From Deltaproteobacteria bacterium (GTDB taxonomy: Bacteria > Desulfobacterota > DSM-4660 > Desulfatiglandales > Desulfatiglandaceae), in contig JAGHEC010000261.1 in the NCBI GenBank assembly GCA_021159525.1, forward strand, positions 1 to 5,238: a stretch of DNA of 5,238 nucleotides, written 5' to 3'. Below, one piece after another: positions 1 to 5,222 of this stretch (within the stretch, counting starts at the first letter, position 1; each line of letters starts with the position of its first letter). A model generated the notes under the pieces. The model saw nothing but the letters and a program-made list of their open reading frames with translations, was not told the DNA's origin and did not search any database. Both the position numbers and the translations under genes were made by a program.

Positions 1-589
1 CGGCCTCCAGGATCTGCTCCTTGTCCACCACTTTCAGGGCCAGGTGTCCGGCGATGGTGTCGGCCATCCGACCCGGATCTTCGATGGCAATCACCGCGGA
101 GACGATTTCTTTTCCGATCTTGTTATTGTATTTGGCATACTCTTCAAAACTGTCGTGGATGGATCGGACGAGGGCCTCAACCTCAGGACCCCTTGCAGGA
201 ACCGTGTGGCGCTCCCTTACCTCCACCATAAAAAATCCCTGCTTGTCCACGAAGTTTTCGATCACGCCCCTCTCTTTTCCCTCGATCAGGGCCTTAACCG
301 TCCCGTCCGGCAGCTTCAAGAGCTGTAATACAGCCCCGACAGTCCCGAAGGCAAATATGTCCTTAGGGGATGGGTTGTCCACCTTTGCGTCCATCTGGGC
401 CGAGAGAAAAACCCGCTTGTCGTGCGACAGGGCATACTCCAGGGCCTTTATGGACTTGTCGCGGCCTATGAACAGGGGCACCACCACGTTCGGAAAAACG
501 ACCACATCCCTTAAAGGCAAAAGGGGATAATATCTCCTCTCTTCTCCACGCGCCTCGTCAGGAGTATCTTTTTTCAAGGAATTTAACAT
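1..589 (-). CDS. lon: Lon protease, N-terminal part (cut by window edge)
   Basis: This is the start of the ATP-dependent serine protease Lon, which degrades damaged and short-lived regulatory proteins in the cytoplasm. Only the first 196 codons are present, and the frame is still open at base 2. Translation gives the Lon N-terminal substrate-binding (LAN/PUA-like) domain. Residues 22-43 carry the classic opening PLLPLRDVVVFP followed by VPLFIGR, and later segments such as GTVGAVLQLLKLPDGTVKAL (about 82-101) also fit Lon. The AAA+ module and the Ser-Lys protease domain lie outside the window, so activity cannot be judged. The ATG is at 587-589, 7 nt after the clpX stop. The sequence before it (rc of 590-606) has only a weak GGA about 10 nt upstream, so translation probably depends on coupling to clpX. 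No promoter is visible in the 7-nt gap. Identification is very secure; the exact start is good but not certain. Confidence 0.97.
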   Translation of the reverse strand, partial: MLNSLKKDTPDEARGEERRYYPLLPLRDVVVFPNVVVPLFIGRDKSIKALEYALSHDKRVFLSAQMDAKVDNPSPKDIFAFGTVGAVLQLLKLPDGTVKALIEGKERGVIENFVDKQGFFMVEVRERHTVPARGPEVEALVRSIHDSFEEYAKYNNKIGKEIVSAVIAIEDPGRMADTIAGHLALKVVDKEQILEA

Positions 590-596
590 GATATAA

Positions 597-1877
597 TTAT
601 CCAAACTTGGCCTGTTTCTCGTAGATCAATAAGGGAGGTTCTCCTTTGGCTACAACATCTTCATTGATAACACATTCGGTAATTCCGGGTGTGGAAGGGA
701 TGTCATACATGATATCCAGCATCACCGACTCCAGGATCGCTCGGAGACCCCGTGCCCCGGATTTGCGTTTGATCGCATCCTTTGCAATGGCCGTCAATAC
801 ATCATCCGTAAACCGCAAATTGACATTTTCCATCTCAAACAGCTTTTTGTATTGCTTGATCAGGGCATTCTTGGGCTCCTTCAGGATCCTGACCAGGGCA
901 TCCAAACTCAGATTGTTCAAGGTGGCGGTTATGGGGATTCTCCCCACAAATTCCGGGATCAACCCGAATTTTATCAGATCTTCGGGCTGGACCTGGGACA
1001 GGATATCGTTGTTCTCCATATCTCCCTGCCCCTTAATATCCGCCTCAAAACCGATGACCTTATTCCCAAGACGATTGCTGATGATCCTCTCCAAGCCATT
1101 AAATGTCCCGCCGCAGATAAACAGGATGTTGCTGGTATCCACTCTCACAAAATCCTGCTGAGGATGTTTTCTCCCTCCTTTTGGCGGAACATTGGCCAGG
1201 GTCCCCTCGATAATCTTGAGCAGGGCCTGCTGGACCCCTTCCCCCGAGACATCCCGTGTGATGGAGGGACTGTCCGACTTGCGTGCGATCTTGTCGATCT
1301 CGTCGATATAAACAATTCCCCTTGTGGCAGCCTCAATATCGTAATCCGCAAACTGGACCAGATGAAGGATGATATTTTCCACGTCTTCGCCCACGTAACC
1401 CGCTTCCGTCAATGTGGTGGCGTCGGCGATGGTAAAGGGGACGTTCAGGATCTTGGCGAGGGTCTGTGCAAGGAGGGTCTTCCCGGAACCAGTCGGTCCA
1501 ATCAGGAGGATATTGCTTTTCTCAATCTCAACGCCTGACTTATCAGGCTTGGAACTGATCCGCTTGTAATGGTTGTGCACCGCTACAGAGAGGATCTTTT
1601 TTGCCCTTTCCTGCTCGATCACATACTGGTCCAGTATCTCCTTTATTTCAGAGGGTTTCAATAAATGTCGAACCTCTTGTTCCTCTTCCTGGCTGTACTC
1701 TTCATCAATGATCTCATTGCAAAGCTGAATGCACTCATCGCATATATAAACGGAAGGTCCTGCAATGAGCTTTTTGACCTCATCCTGGCTTTTCCCACAG
1801 AAGGAACAGACAAGAACCTCATGCGGAACATCGTATTTTCCGACCGCTTCTACCTTTGTGCTGTCGAATGTCGTCAA
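597..1877 (-). CDS. clpX: ClpX, AAA+ unfoldase subunit of ClpXP protease
   Basis: ClpX is the hexameric ATPase that recognises, unfolds and threads substrates into ClpP. The 426 residues match the usual length (424 in E. coli). The zinc-binding dimerisation domain uses Cys24, Cys27, Cys46 and Cys49. Other visible elements are Walker A GPTGSGKT (127-134), the GYVG pore-1 loop (160-163), Walker B IVYIDEID (188-195, Glu193), the RKH loop (236-238), the IGF ClpP-docking loop (275-277), box VII GLIPEFVGR with arginine finger Arg313, and sensor-2 GARGLR (Arg376). All key residues are intact. The start is doubtful: no in-frame ATG or GTG lies between the upstream stop (1920-1922) and Cys24, so TTG at 1875-1877 is the best choice. 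The nearest GGAG (rc of 1893-1896) is 15 nt away, which is long. The gene follows clpP by 131 nt and precedes lon by 7 nt, consistent with one operon. Confidence 0.98.
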   Translation of the reverse strand: MTTFDSTKVEAVGKYDVPHEVLVCSFCGKSQDEVKKLIAGPSVYICDECIQLCNEIIDEEYSQEEEQEVRHLLKPSEIKEILDQYVIEQERAKKILSVAVHNHYKRISSKPDKSGVEIEKSNILLIGPTGSGKTLLAQTLAKILNVPFTIADATTLTEAGYVGEDVENIILHLVQFADYDIEAATRGIVYIDEIDKIARKSDSPSITRDVSGEGVQQALLKIIEGTLANVPPKGGRKHPQQDFVRVDTSNILFICGGTFNGLERIISNRLGNKVIGFEADIKGQGDMENNDILSQVQPEDLIKFGLIPEFVGRIPITATLNNLSLDALVRILKEPKNALIKQYKKLFEMENVNLRFTDDVLTAIAKDAIKRKSGARGLRAILESVMLDIMYDIPSTPGITECVINEDVVAKGEPPLLIYEKQAKFG

Positions 1878-1897
1878 ATAATTGAACGGCCGCTCCA

Positions 1898-1933
1898 GGG
1901 ACCCGGGCCATGCCCGATGTCAAACGGCGTCCC
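1898..1933 (-). promoter_or_regulatory. Hairpin in the clpP-clpX leader
   Basis: In the 131-nt gap between clpP and clpX, the minus strand can form CGGGC-ATG-GCCCG (1904-1916, 5-bp perfect stem, 3-nt loop). This is enclosed by an outer 5-bp pairing of GGGAC (1929-1933 side) with GTCCC (1898-1902). It ends 2 nt before the only Shine-Dalgarno-like GGAG upstream of clpX. The loop contains an ATG, but it is out of frame with clpX and opens a 30-codon frame that overlaps the clpX start. The structure could affect clpX translation or be an mRNA processing site. It has no T-tract after it, so it is not an intrinsic terminator. The pairing is seen; the role is a guess. Confidence 0.3.
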
Positions 1934-2008
1934 GTAATTTCCATGCGCCGGTGATCCAGCCTTTGAATAAAGCTTATTTCCCGTCGTCACCACGCCATCA
2001 CTTCCCGA

Positions 2009-2626
2009 TTATTTGGAGGAGCCCTTGCCCGCCGTATGCTCTTTTATCTCACGCTTGGTGATAACCTTGTCCACAAGGCCGTATTCTTTTGCCTCCTCCG
2101 CACTCATAAAATAATCCCGCTCGGTATCTTTTTCGATCCTTGCAATATCCTGGCCAGAATGCTTGGCGAGAATCGCATTCAGTCTATCCCGAATCCTCAG
2201 GATTTCCCGGGCATGAATTCCAATATCCGTGGCCTGTCCCTGAGCACCTCCCAGGGGTTGGTGGATCATGATCCGGCTGTGAGGAAGGGCATAGCGTTTT
2301 CCCTTTGCCCCGGATGCCAGGAGAAGGGCCGCCATGCTTGTGGTCTGGCCCATGCATATGGTAGCAACATCCGGTTTGATATATTGCATCGTGTCGTATA
2401 TGGCCAGCCCGGCCGTGACATTCCCGCCGGGGGAATTGATATAGACATTGACATCCTTTTCCGGATCTTCAGACTCCAGAAAAAGCATCTGGGCGATAAT
2501 AATATTGGCCATGGAATCTTCCACCGGCTCACCGATAAAAATAATGCGGTCTTTTAACAACCGCGAATAGATGTCGTAAGCCCTCTCCCCCCGGCCTGAC
2601 TGCTCAATAACCATCGGTATCAGCAT
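2009..2626 (-). CDS. clpP: ClpP, ATP-dependent Clp protease proteolytic subunit
   Basis: ClpP is the tetradecameric serine peptidase that, with ClpX, hydrolyses unfolded polypeptides to short peptides in the cytoplasm. At 205 residues the size is normal. The catalytic triad is visible as Ser97 (GQTTSMAA), His122 (MIHQPLGG) and Asp171 (DTERD). The oxyanion-region motif INSPGG is at 63-68. The protein begins at the mature-like sequence MLIPMVIEQ, so it lacks the longer propeptide seen in E. coli ClpP. The ATG at 2624-2626 has a strong AAGGAAGG Shine-Dalgarno ending 9 nt upstream, which sits over the tig stop; the tig-clpP gap is 5 nt, implying coupled translation. One oddity is the Thr-Thr pair before the nucleophile, where Ala-Ala is usual. 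Identification is secure. Confidence 0.99.
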   Translation of the reverse strand: MLIPMVIEQSGRGERAYDIYSRLLKDRIIFIGEPVEDSMANIIIAQMLFLESEDPEKDVNVYINSPGGNVTAGLAIYDTMQYIKPDVATICMGQTTSMAALLLASGAKGKRYALPHSRIMIHQPLGGAQGQATDIGIHAREILRIRDRLNAILAKHSGQDIARIEKDTERDYFMSAEEAKEYGLVDKVITKREIKEHTAGKGSSK

Positions 2627-2631
2627 TAATT

Positions 2632-3966
2632 TCAGCCTTCCTTCCCTTTTTGGTCCATTTCTTGGCTCAGTTCTTCCTTAGTTACTTCATTAATAATAGC
2701 ATGCTCCCTTAGATAGTTCAATGTCTTTTCCCGGATCAGTTGTTCCTTGAAGCCCTCTACCAGGTCCCTGGCCTCATAGTATTTTTTGACAGTTTCCACA
2801 TCCTGTCCCATCTGTTGAGCCAGGTCCGTGTATCCCTGTTCAAGGTCCTCCTCGCTCAGGACAATCTGTTCCTGCTTTGCGATCTGTTCGAGGACCAGCA
2901 GTTCCCGGACCCGCTTCTCCGCCGCAGGCCTGAAGTCTTGTCTCAACCGTTCGTCAGAAAACCCCATCTTCTCTATGCTTGCTCCGCCTCTCTGGAGGTT
3001 TTCCTTGAATCTCCTCACACTGAAATCCGTCTCCGTCTCCACCAGGACCTGAGGAATCTCAAAATGGACTTCCTCCAGGATCTTTTCCAGCAGCCTCTGC
3101 TTCACATCCCGGTCTATGCGCTCTTCCTCCTGGGAGGTAATGGCCTTCCTGATCTCGTTCTTAAGATCTTCAAGATCCTCAAAATCAGAACCCAGGCTCC
3201 TGGCAAAGGCATCGTCCAATTCCGGAAGCCTCAGCTCCTTCACATCAAAAATTTTGGTCTGAAAATGGACCCGTTTTCCTGAAAGCCGGGTGTCATAGAA
3301 ATCCTCCTCAAAATCAATTACCATTTCTGTCTCATCGTCTTTGGAAAATCCGATCAACCCCTCATCGAATTTGGGGTGAAAGTCGTTTCTCCCCACGTTT
3401 ACCAAAAAATTTGAAGAGTGGACCCCTTCTATGGGCTGACCGTTTTCAAAGCCTTTGTATTCAATGATCACATAGTCACCCTCCCGGATAGGGCGGTTTT
3501 CCTCAATGGATGTCAGCCTTCCATTGGCTTTCCGGATTTCCTCCAGACGCTTTTGCACGTCTTCATCTGTTACCGAGAGGATCTCTTTTTTGACCGCCAC
3601 TCCGAGGTGCCCAGCCACCTCAAATTGAGGGCGGACCTCCAGAATAGCGGTATATGTAAAGTTGGACCCCTGCCGGAGTCTCTCCTTTTCCAGGACCGGC
3701 TGACCGAGAGGAAAGGCATTTGTCTCTCCAATTGCCTTGGGGAAGGTGTCGGCGATCAATTCCCGGGTCACATCGTCTCTCACCTGGCTGCCGTAGTAGC
3801 TTTCCAGAATCTTTCTCGGCGCCTTCCCAGGCCGGAAACCGGGAATCTTGACCCGTTTTCTGATGTCGCCATACGCCTGATTGAGCTTCTTGTCCACCTC
3901 CTCGGCATCGATTTCAACAAGGAGTTTCTTCTTCACAGGGCTGATATCTTGCACGGTTGCTTTCAT
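2632..3966 (-). CDS. tig: Trigger factor, ribosome-associated chaperone and peptidyl-prolyl isomerase
   Basis: Trigger factor docks at the ribosomal exit tunnel and holds nascent chains. The 444 residues fit the family (432 in E. coli). The N-terminal ribosome-binding domain (about 1-115) has the signature GFRPGKAP at 43-50, so the key Phe44 and Arg45 are kept. The FKBP-type PPIase domain (about 160-245) starts at GDYVIIEYKGF (163-173), includes FHPKFDEGLIGF (196-207) and ends before the LPELDDAFA linker (247-255). The remainder (about 256-430) is the Glu/Lys-rich helical SurA-like chaperone region, followed by a charged tail. The ATG at 3964-3966 is preceded by TGAGGA with GAGG 5 nt upstream. 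It is the first gene of the visible operon, and its stop lies 5 nt before clpP. A plausible promoter lies about 50-75 nt upstream. Confidence 0.99.
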   Translation of the reverse strand: MKATVQDISPVKKKLLVEIDAEEVDKKLNQAYGDIRKRVKIPGFRPGKAPRKILESYYGSQVRDDVTRELIADTFPKAIGETNAFPLGQPVLEKERLRQGSNFTYTAILEVRPQFEVAGHLGVAVKKEILSVTDEDVQKRLEEIRKANGRLTSIEENRPIREGDYVIIEYKGFENGQPIEGVHSSNFLVNVGRNDFHPKFDEGLIGFSKDDETEMVIDFEEDFYDTRLSGKRVHFQTKIFDVKELRLPELDDAFARSLGSDFEDLEDLKNEIRKAITSQEEERIDRDVKQRLLEKILEEVHFEIPQVLVETETDFSVRRFKENLQRGGASIEKMGFSDERLRQDFRPAAEKRVRELLVLEQIAKQEQIVLSEEDLEQGYTDLAQQMGQDVETVKKYYEARDLVEGFKEQLIREKTLNYLREHAIINEVTKEELSQEMDQKGKEG

Positions 3967-4012
3967 AATTTCCTCAGTATGGGTGTGATTTCAAATCGTT
4001 TCGCAAAATTCC

Positions 4013-4041
4013 ATTTTATGCGCGGCGGCCGTTCCTGACAC
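4013..4041 (-). promoter_or_regulatory. Candidate sigma70-type promoter for tig operon
   Basis: On the minus strand, GTGTCA (rc of 4036-4041, 4 of 6 to TTGACA) is followed after exactly 17 nt by TAAAAT (rc of 4013-4018, 5 of 6 to TATAAT). This would start transcription near 4006 and give a leader of about 40 nt before the tig ATG, with the Shine-Dalgarno at 3971-3976. The spacer is very GC-rich. No sigma32-type CTTGAA/CCCCAT pair was seen. The call rests on consensus match and position only. Confidence 0.45.
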
Positions 4042-4047
4042 AGGGAC
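4031..4047. promoter_or_regulatory. Dyad overlapping the tig -35 (operator-like)
   Basis: GTTCCTG-ACA-CAGGGAC forms a 7-bp inverted repeat with one T/G mismatch around a 3-nt centre. It covers the -35 hexamer of the candidate tig promoter. A repressor or activator site is possible, but no regulator family can be named from it, and a dyad this short can occur by chance. Confidence 0.2.
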
Positions 4048-4061
4048 GTTAACTGAATGTG

Positions 4062-4090
4062 TTAATATGGGTTAAGGCGTAACAGCTCAA
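4062..4090 (-). promoter_or_regulatory. Candidate hybrid promoter at the edge of repeat copy 1
   Basis: Reading toward tig, TTGAGC (rc of 4085-4090, 4 of 6) is followed after 17 nt by TATTAA (rc of 4062-4067, 4 of 6). The -35 lies inside sequence shared by both repeat copies (4078-4096 and 4940-4958), while the -10 is in unique DNA. The same offset beside copy 2 gives CAAACT, which is not a -10. An insertion-created outward promoter would fit, but both hexamers are only moderate. Confidence 0.25.
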
Positions 4091-4096
4091 TAAACA

Positions 4097-4115
4097 GGGG
4101 CAGAAGGGTTTTTCT
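4097..4115 (+). repeat. Left terminal inverted repeat, copy 1
   Basis: GGGGCAGAAGGGTTTTTCT; its reverse complement matches 4303-4321 at 17 of 19 positions, and one of the two mismatches is a G-U wobble in RNA. The same 19 bases recur exactly at 4959-4977 in copy 2. Confidence 0.75.
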
Positions 4116-4217
4116 GACGCGACTGCCGGGAAGGCCCCGTCTCTTCTTCGCTCGGTTCAGACCCCAGCCTTCGGGCGGGTTCCGGGTTTCCTGACTTATC
4201 AGTAGGAGAAGCCGCAG

Positions 4218-4232
4218 CTCCACGAAGTCGAG
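4218..4232. repeat. Apical hairpin of copy 1
   Basis: CTCCAC-gaa-GTCGAG forms a 6-bp stem with one C/C mismatch. It is extended outward by GCAG (4214-4217) with CTGC (4237-4240). The equivalent in copy 2 (5035-5049) is CTCGAC-aaa-GTCGGG, where the mismatch is repaired to G-C and one pair becomes a wobble, so the fold is kept despite three base changes. Confidence 0.5.
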
Positions 4233-4302
4233 AATGCTGCAGGGGACAAGCGCCCCCCGCAGATAAGTCACTGAAGAGACCAGCCCGGAGGCCCGGAGCG
4301 GA

Positions 4303-4321
4303 AGAAAAATCCTCCTGCCCC
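4303..4321 (-). repeat. Right terminal inverted repeat, copy 1
   Basis: The reverse complement reads GGGGCAGGAGGATTTTTCT, pairing with the left arm at 4097-4115. No target-site duplication is evident: the outer flanks are AATAAACA on the left and GATGGTAC on the right. Confidence 0.75.
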
Positions 4322-4395
4322 GATGGTACGTTCGCCGTTATCCCCCTAATTAGTGCTCATCCACAAATAGATTTTGGGCAGTAATGAGCTGATAC

Positions 4396-4419
4396 GTTAA
4401 GCCGTTAACCGGTTAAACA
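4396..4419. repeat. Three tandem GTTAA octamers with a 12-bp palindrome
   Basis: GTTAAGCC, GTTAACCG and GTTAAACA follow each other at an exact 8-bp period. The last two create the perfect palindrome TTAACCGGTTAA (4405-4416). Three more GTTAA words stand at 4048, 4061 and 4071 near the tig promoter, without regular spacing. This could be a protein-binding site; nothing identifies the binder. Confidence 0.4.
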
Positions 4420-4754
4420 AAAATCAAAATAAGGACCATTTTGTCGATTTCAACATGTTTTCCAGGCTTATAGCCAAGCTCTCCAAACATGGCCTCGCGA
4501 TCCTGGCCCAACCGACCGCATCTTCGTCAGATGGGGCTTTCTGTACAAAACTCCTGAGTAGAACGCAAGGAAAACAATACGATACCTGTCAATCACGCAT
4601 CTAAGGAAATTTCATATACAGACAAAACCAGATAAATGCAAGGCCGATTTTCTATGCGAAAAGATCTCCCTGTCCGGATCCCCAAGAAGCATCGCCCGCG
4701 GGTCAAACATCAAGGCGGGTCTTTTCTGATTCTGGAATCCAGACCTCCTGTATC

Positions 4755-4775
4755 CATCAGGCCCCCCACCTGATG
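4755..4775. repeat. Hairpin with C-rich loop
   Basis: CATCAGG and CCTGATG form a perfect 7-bp stem around the loop CCCCCCA. No T-tract follows on either strand, so it is not an intrinsic terminator. Confidence 0.45.
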
Positions 4776-4885
4776 AAGGGGCAGGATATTGACACAATCC
4801 CTGACAGATGATAAGAGTCCTCCTGTTCGCATGGTTGATTCCTGATCAAGGCCTCCTCAATAGGGCGATAATCATTCTCAGATGG

Positions 4886-4903
4886 CCGAGTCTCTCCACT
4901 CGG
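4886..4903. repeat. Short perfect hairpin
   Basis: CCGAGT-ctctcc-ACTCGG is a perfect 6-bp stem with a 6-nt loop, 37 nt before repeat copy 2. There is no adjacent T-tract, and no tRNA-like folding was found around it. Confidence 0.35.
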
Positions 4904-4958
4904 ACCGGGAAAACCAGTCTTAAAGTTTGGTCATTTTGCCGTAACAGCTCAATAAATG

Positions 4959-4977
4959 GGGGCAGAAGGGTTTTTCT
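4959..4977 (+). repeat. Left terminal inverted repeat, copy 2
   Basis: GGGGCAGAAGGGTTTTTCT, identical to 4097-4115. Its partner at 5223-5238 differs only at two positions among the bases visible, both G-U wobbles in RNA. Confidence 0.75.
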
Positions 4978-5068
4978 GACGCGACTGCCGGGAGGGCGCC
5001 GTCTCTTTGTGACTTATCAGTGGGGGAAGCCGCAGCTCGACAAAGTCGGGAATGCCAAAGGGGCAAGC

Positions 5069-5172
5069 CTGCCCGCCATTGCCTTGTTACCCATGTTACC
5101 TCCTTCTGCTATCGCAGATCCACGGGACGAAAGTCTTGGCAAGAACGCTCAATTGGCGTTGGCAGGCGGGTG
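5069..5172. repeat. Apical extra segment of copy 2, itself a hairpin
   Basis: This segment, about 100 nt, is absent from copy 1. Together with the base at 5068, its ends pair as CCTGCC (5068-5073) with GGCAGG (5161-5166), then CGCCA (5074-5078) with TGGCG (5154-5158), then TTG (5079-5081) with CAA (5150-5152). That makes 14 bp in total, interrupted by a TT bulge and a single T bulge. Inside it the minus strand has AAGGAGG 4 nt before an ATG (5092-5094) that opens a 25-codon frame. It is either an insertion into the apex or sequence lost from copy 1. Confidence 0.55.
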
Positions 5173-5222
5173 TCCCCCGCAGATAAGTCACTCAAGAGAC
5201 CAGCCCGGAGGCCCGGAGCGGA

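Larger units (their letters stand above)
4078..4321. repeat. Structured palindromic repeat, copy 1 (MITE-like)
   Basis: This is the first of two direct copies. Against copy 2, the left segment 4078-4145 matches 4940-5007 at 64 of 68 positions, the right segment 4254-4318 matches 5174-5238 at 62 of 65, and the middle segment 4192-4250 aligns with 5010-5067 at about 50 of 59. The element is a nested imperfect palindrome: terminal arms 4097-4115/4303-4321, then GTCTCTT (4139-4145) with AAGAGAC (4274-4280), then TGACTTATC (4192-4200) with GATAAGTCA (4262-4270), then an apical hairpin (4218-4232). Bases 4146-4191 are an extra block missing from copy 2. A minus-strand open frame across it (4062-4271) shows no family features and is an artefact of the repeat. 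It could be a non-autonomous transposable element or a structured intergenic repeat; no transposase is present. Confidence 0.8.
4322..4939. other. Gene-free spacer between the two repeat copies
   Basis: About 620 bases without a supportable gene. Both strands are broken by stops. The longest open stretch is a 61-codon minus frame (4612-4797) that begins at TTG, lacks a good ribosome site and shows no recognisable family. Short frames at 4413-4526 (minus) and 4636-4773 (plus) are likewise unconvincing. Visible structure is limited to a GTTAA octamer repeat (4396-4419), a loose inverted repeat GCTCAT/ATGAGC (4355-4389) and two hairpins (4755-4775, 4886-4903). It may be decayed mobile or intergenic DNA. 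Confidence 0.6.

Noticed and set aside
21..530. Long plus-strand ORF opposite lon, with similar ones opposite clpX, clpP and tig
   Set aside because: These are antisense shadows of strongly conserved minus-strand genes.
4062..4271. 69-codon minus-strand ORF upstream of tig
   Set aside because: It lies almost wholly inside the palindromic repeat, shows no protein family features, and is not preserved in copy 2.
4396..4419. Integron attC-like GTTAAGC word
   Set aside because: No paired RYYYAAC core and no attC-sized imperfect palindrome; the octamer repeat explains it better.
4413..4526. Short minus-strand frame ending in a hydrophobic tail (ATG at 4488-4490, 25 codons)
   Set aside because: It reads somewhat protein-like but is too short, lacks a ribosome site and has a stop just upstream; at most a gene remnant.
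4587..4592. Perfect TTGACA on the minus strand
   Set aside because: No acceptable -10 hexamer lies 16-18 nt downstream, and no gene follows.
4690..4727. CCCGC/GCGGG stem followed by TCTTTT, terminator-like
   Set aside because: The stem is only 5 bp with a 15-nt loop and the T-tract is interrupted; no gene ends nearby.
4612..4797. 61-codon minus-strand ORF between the repeats
   Set aside because: TTG start, weak ribosome site, low-complexity-like composition and no recognisable domain.
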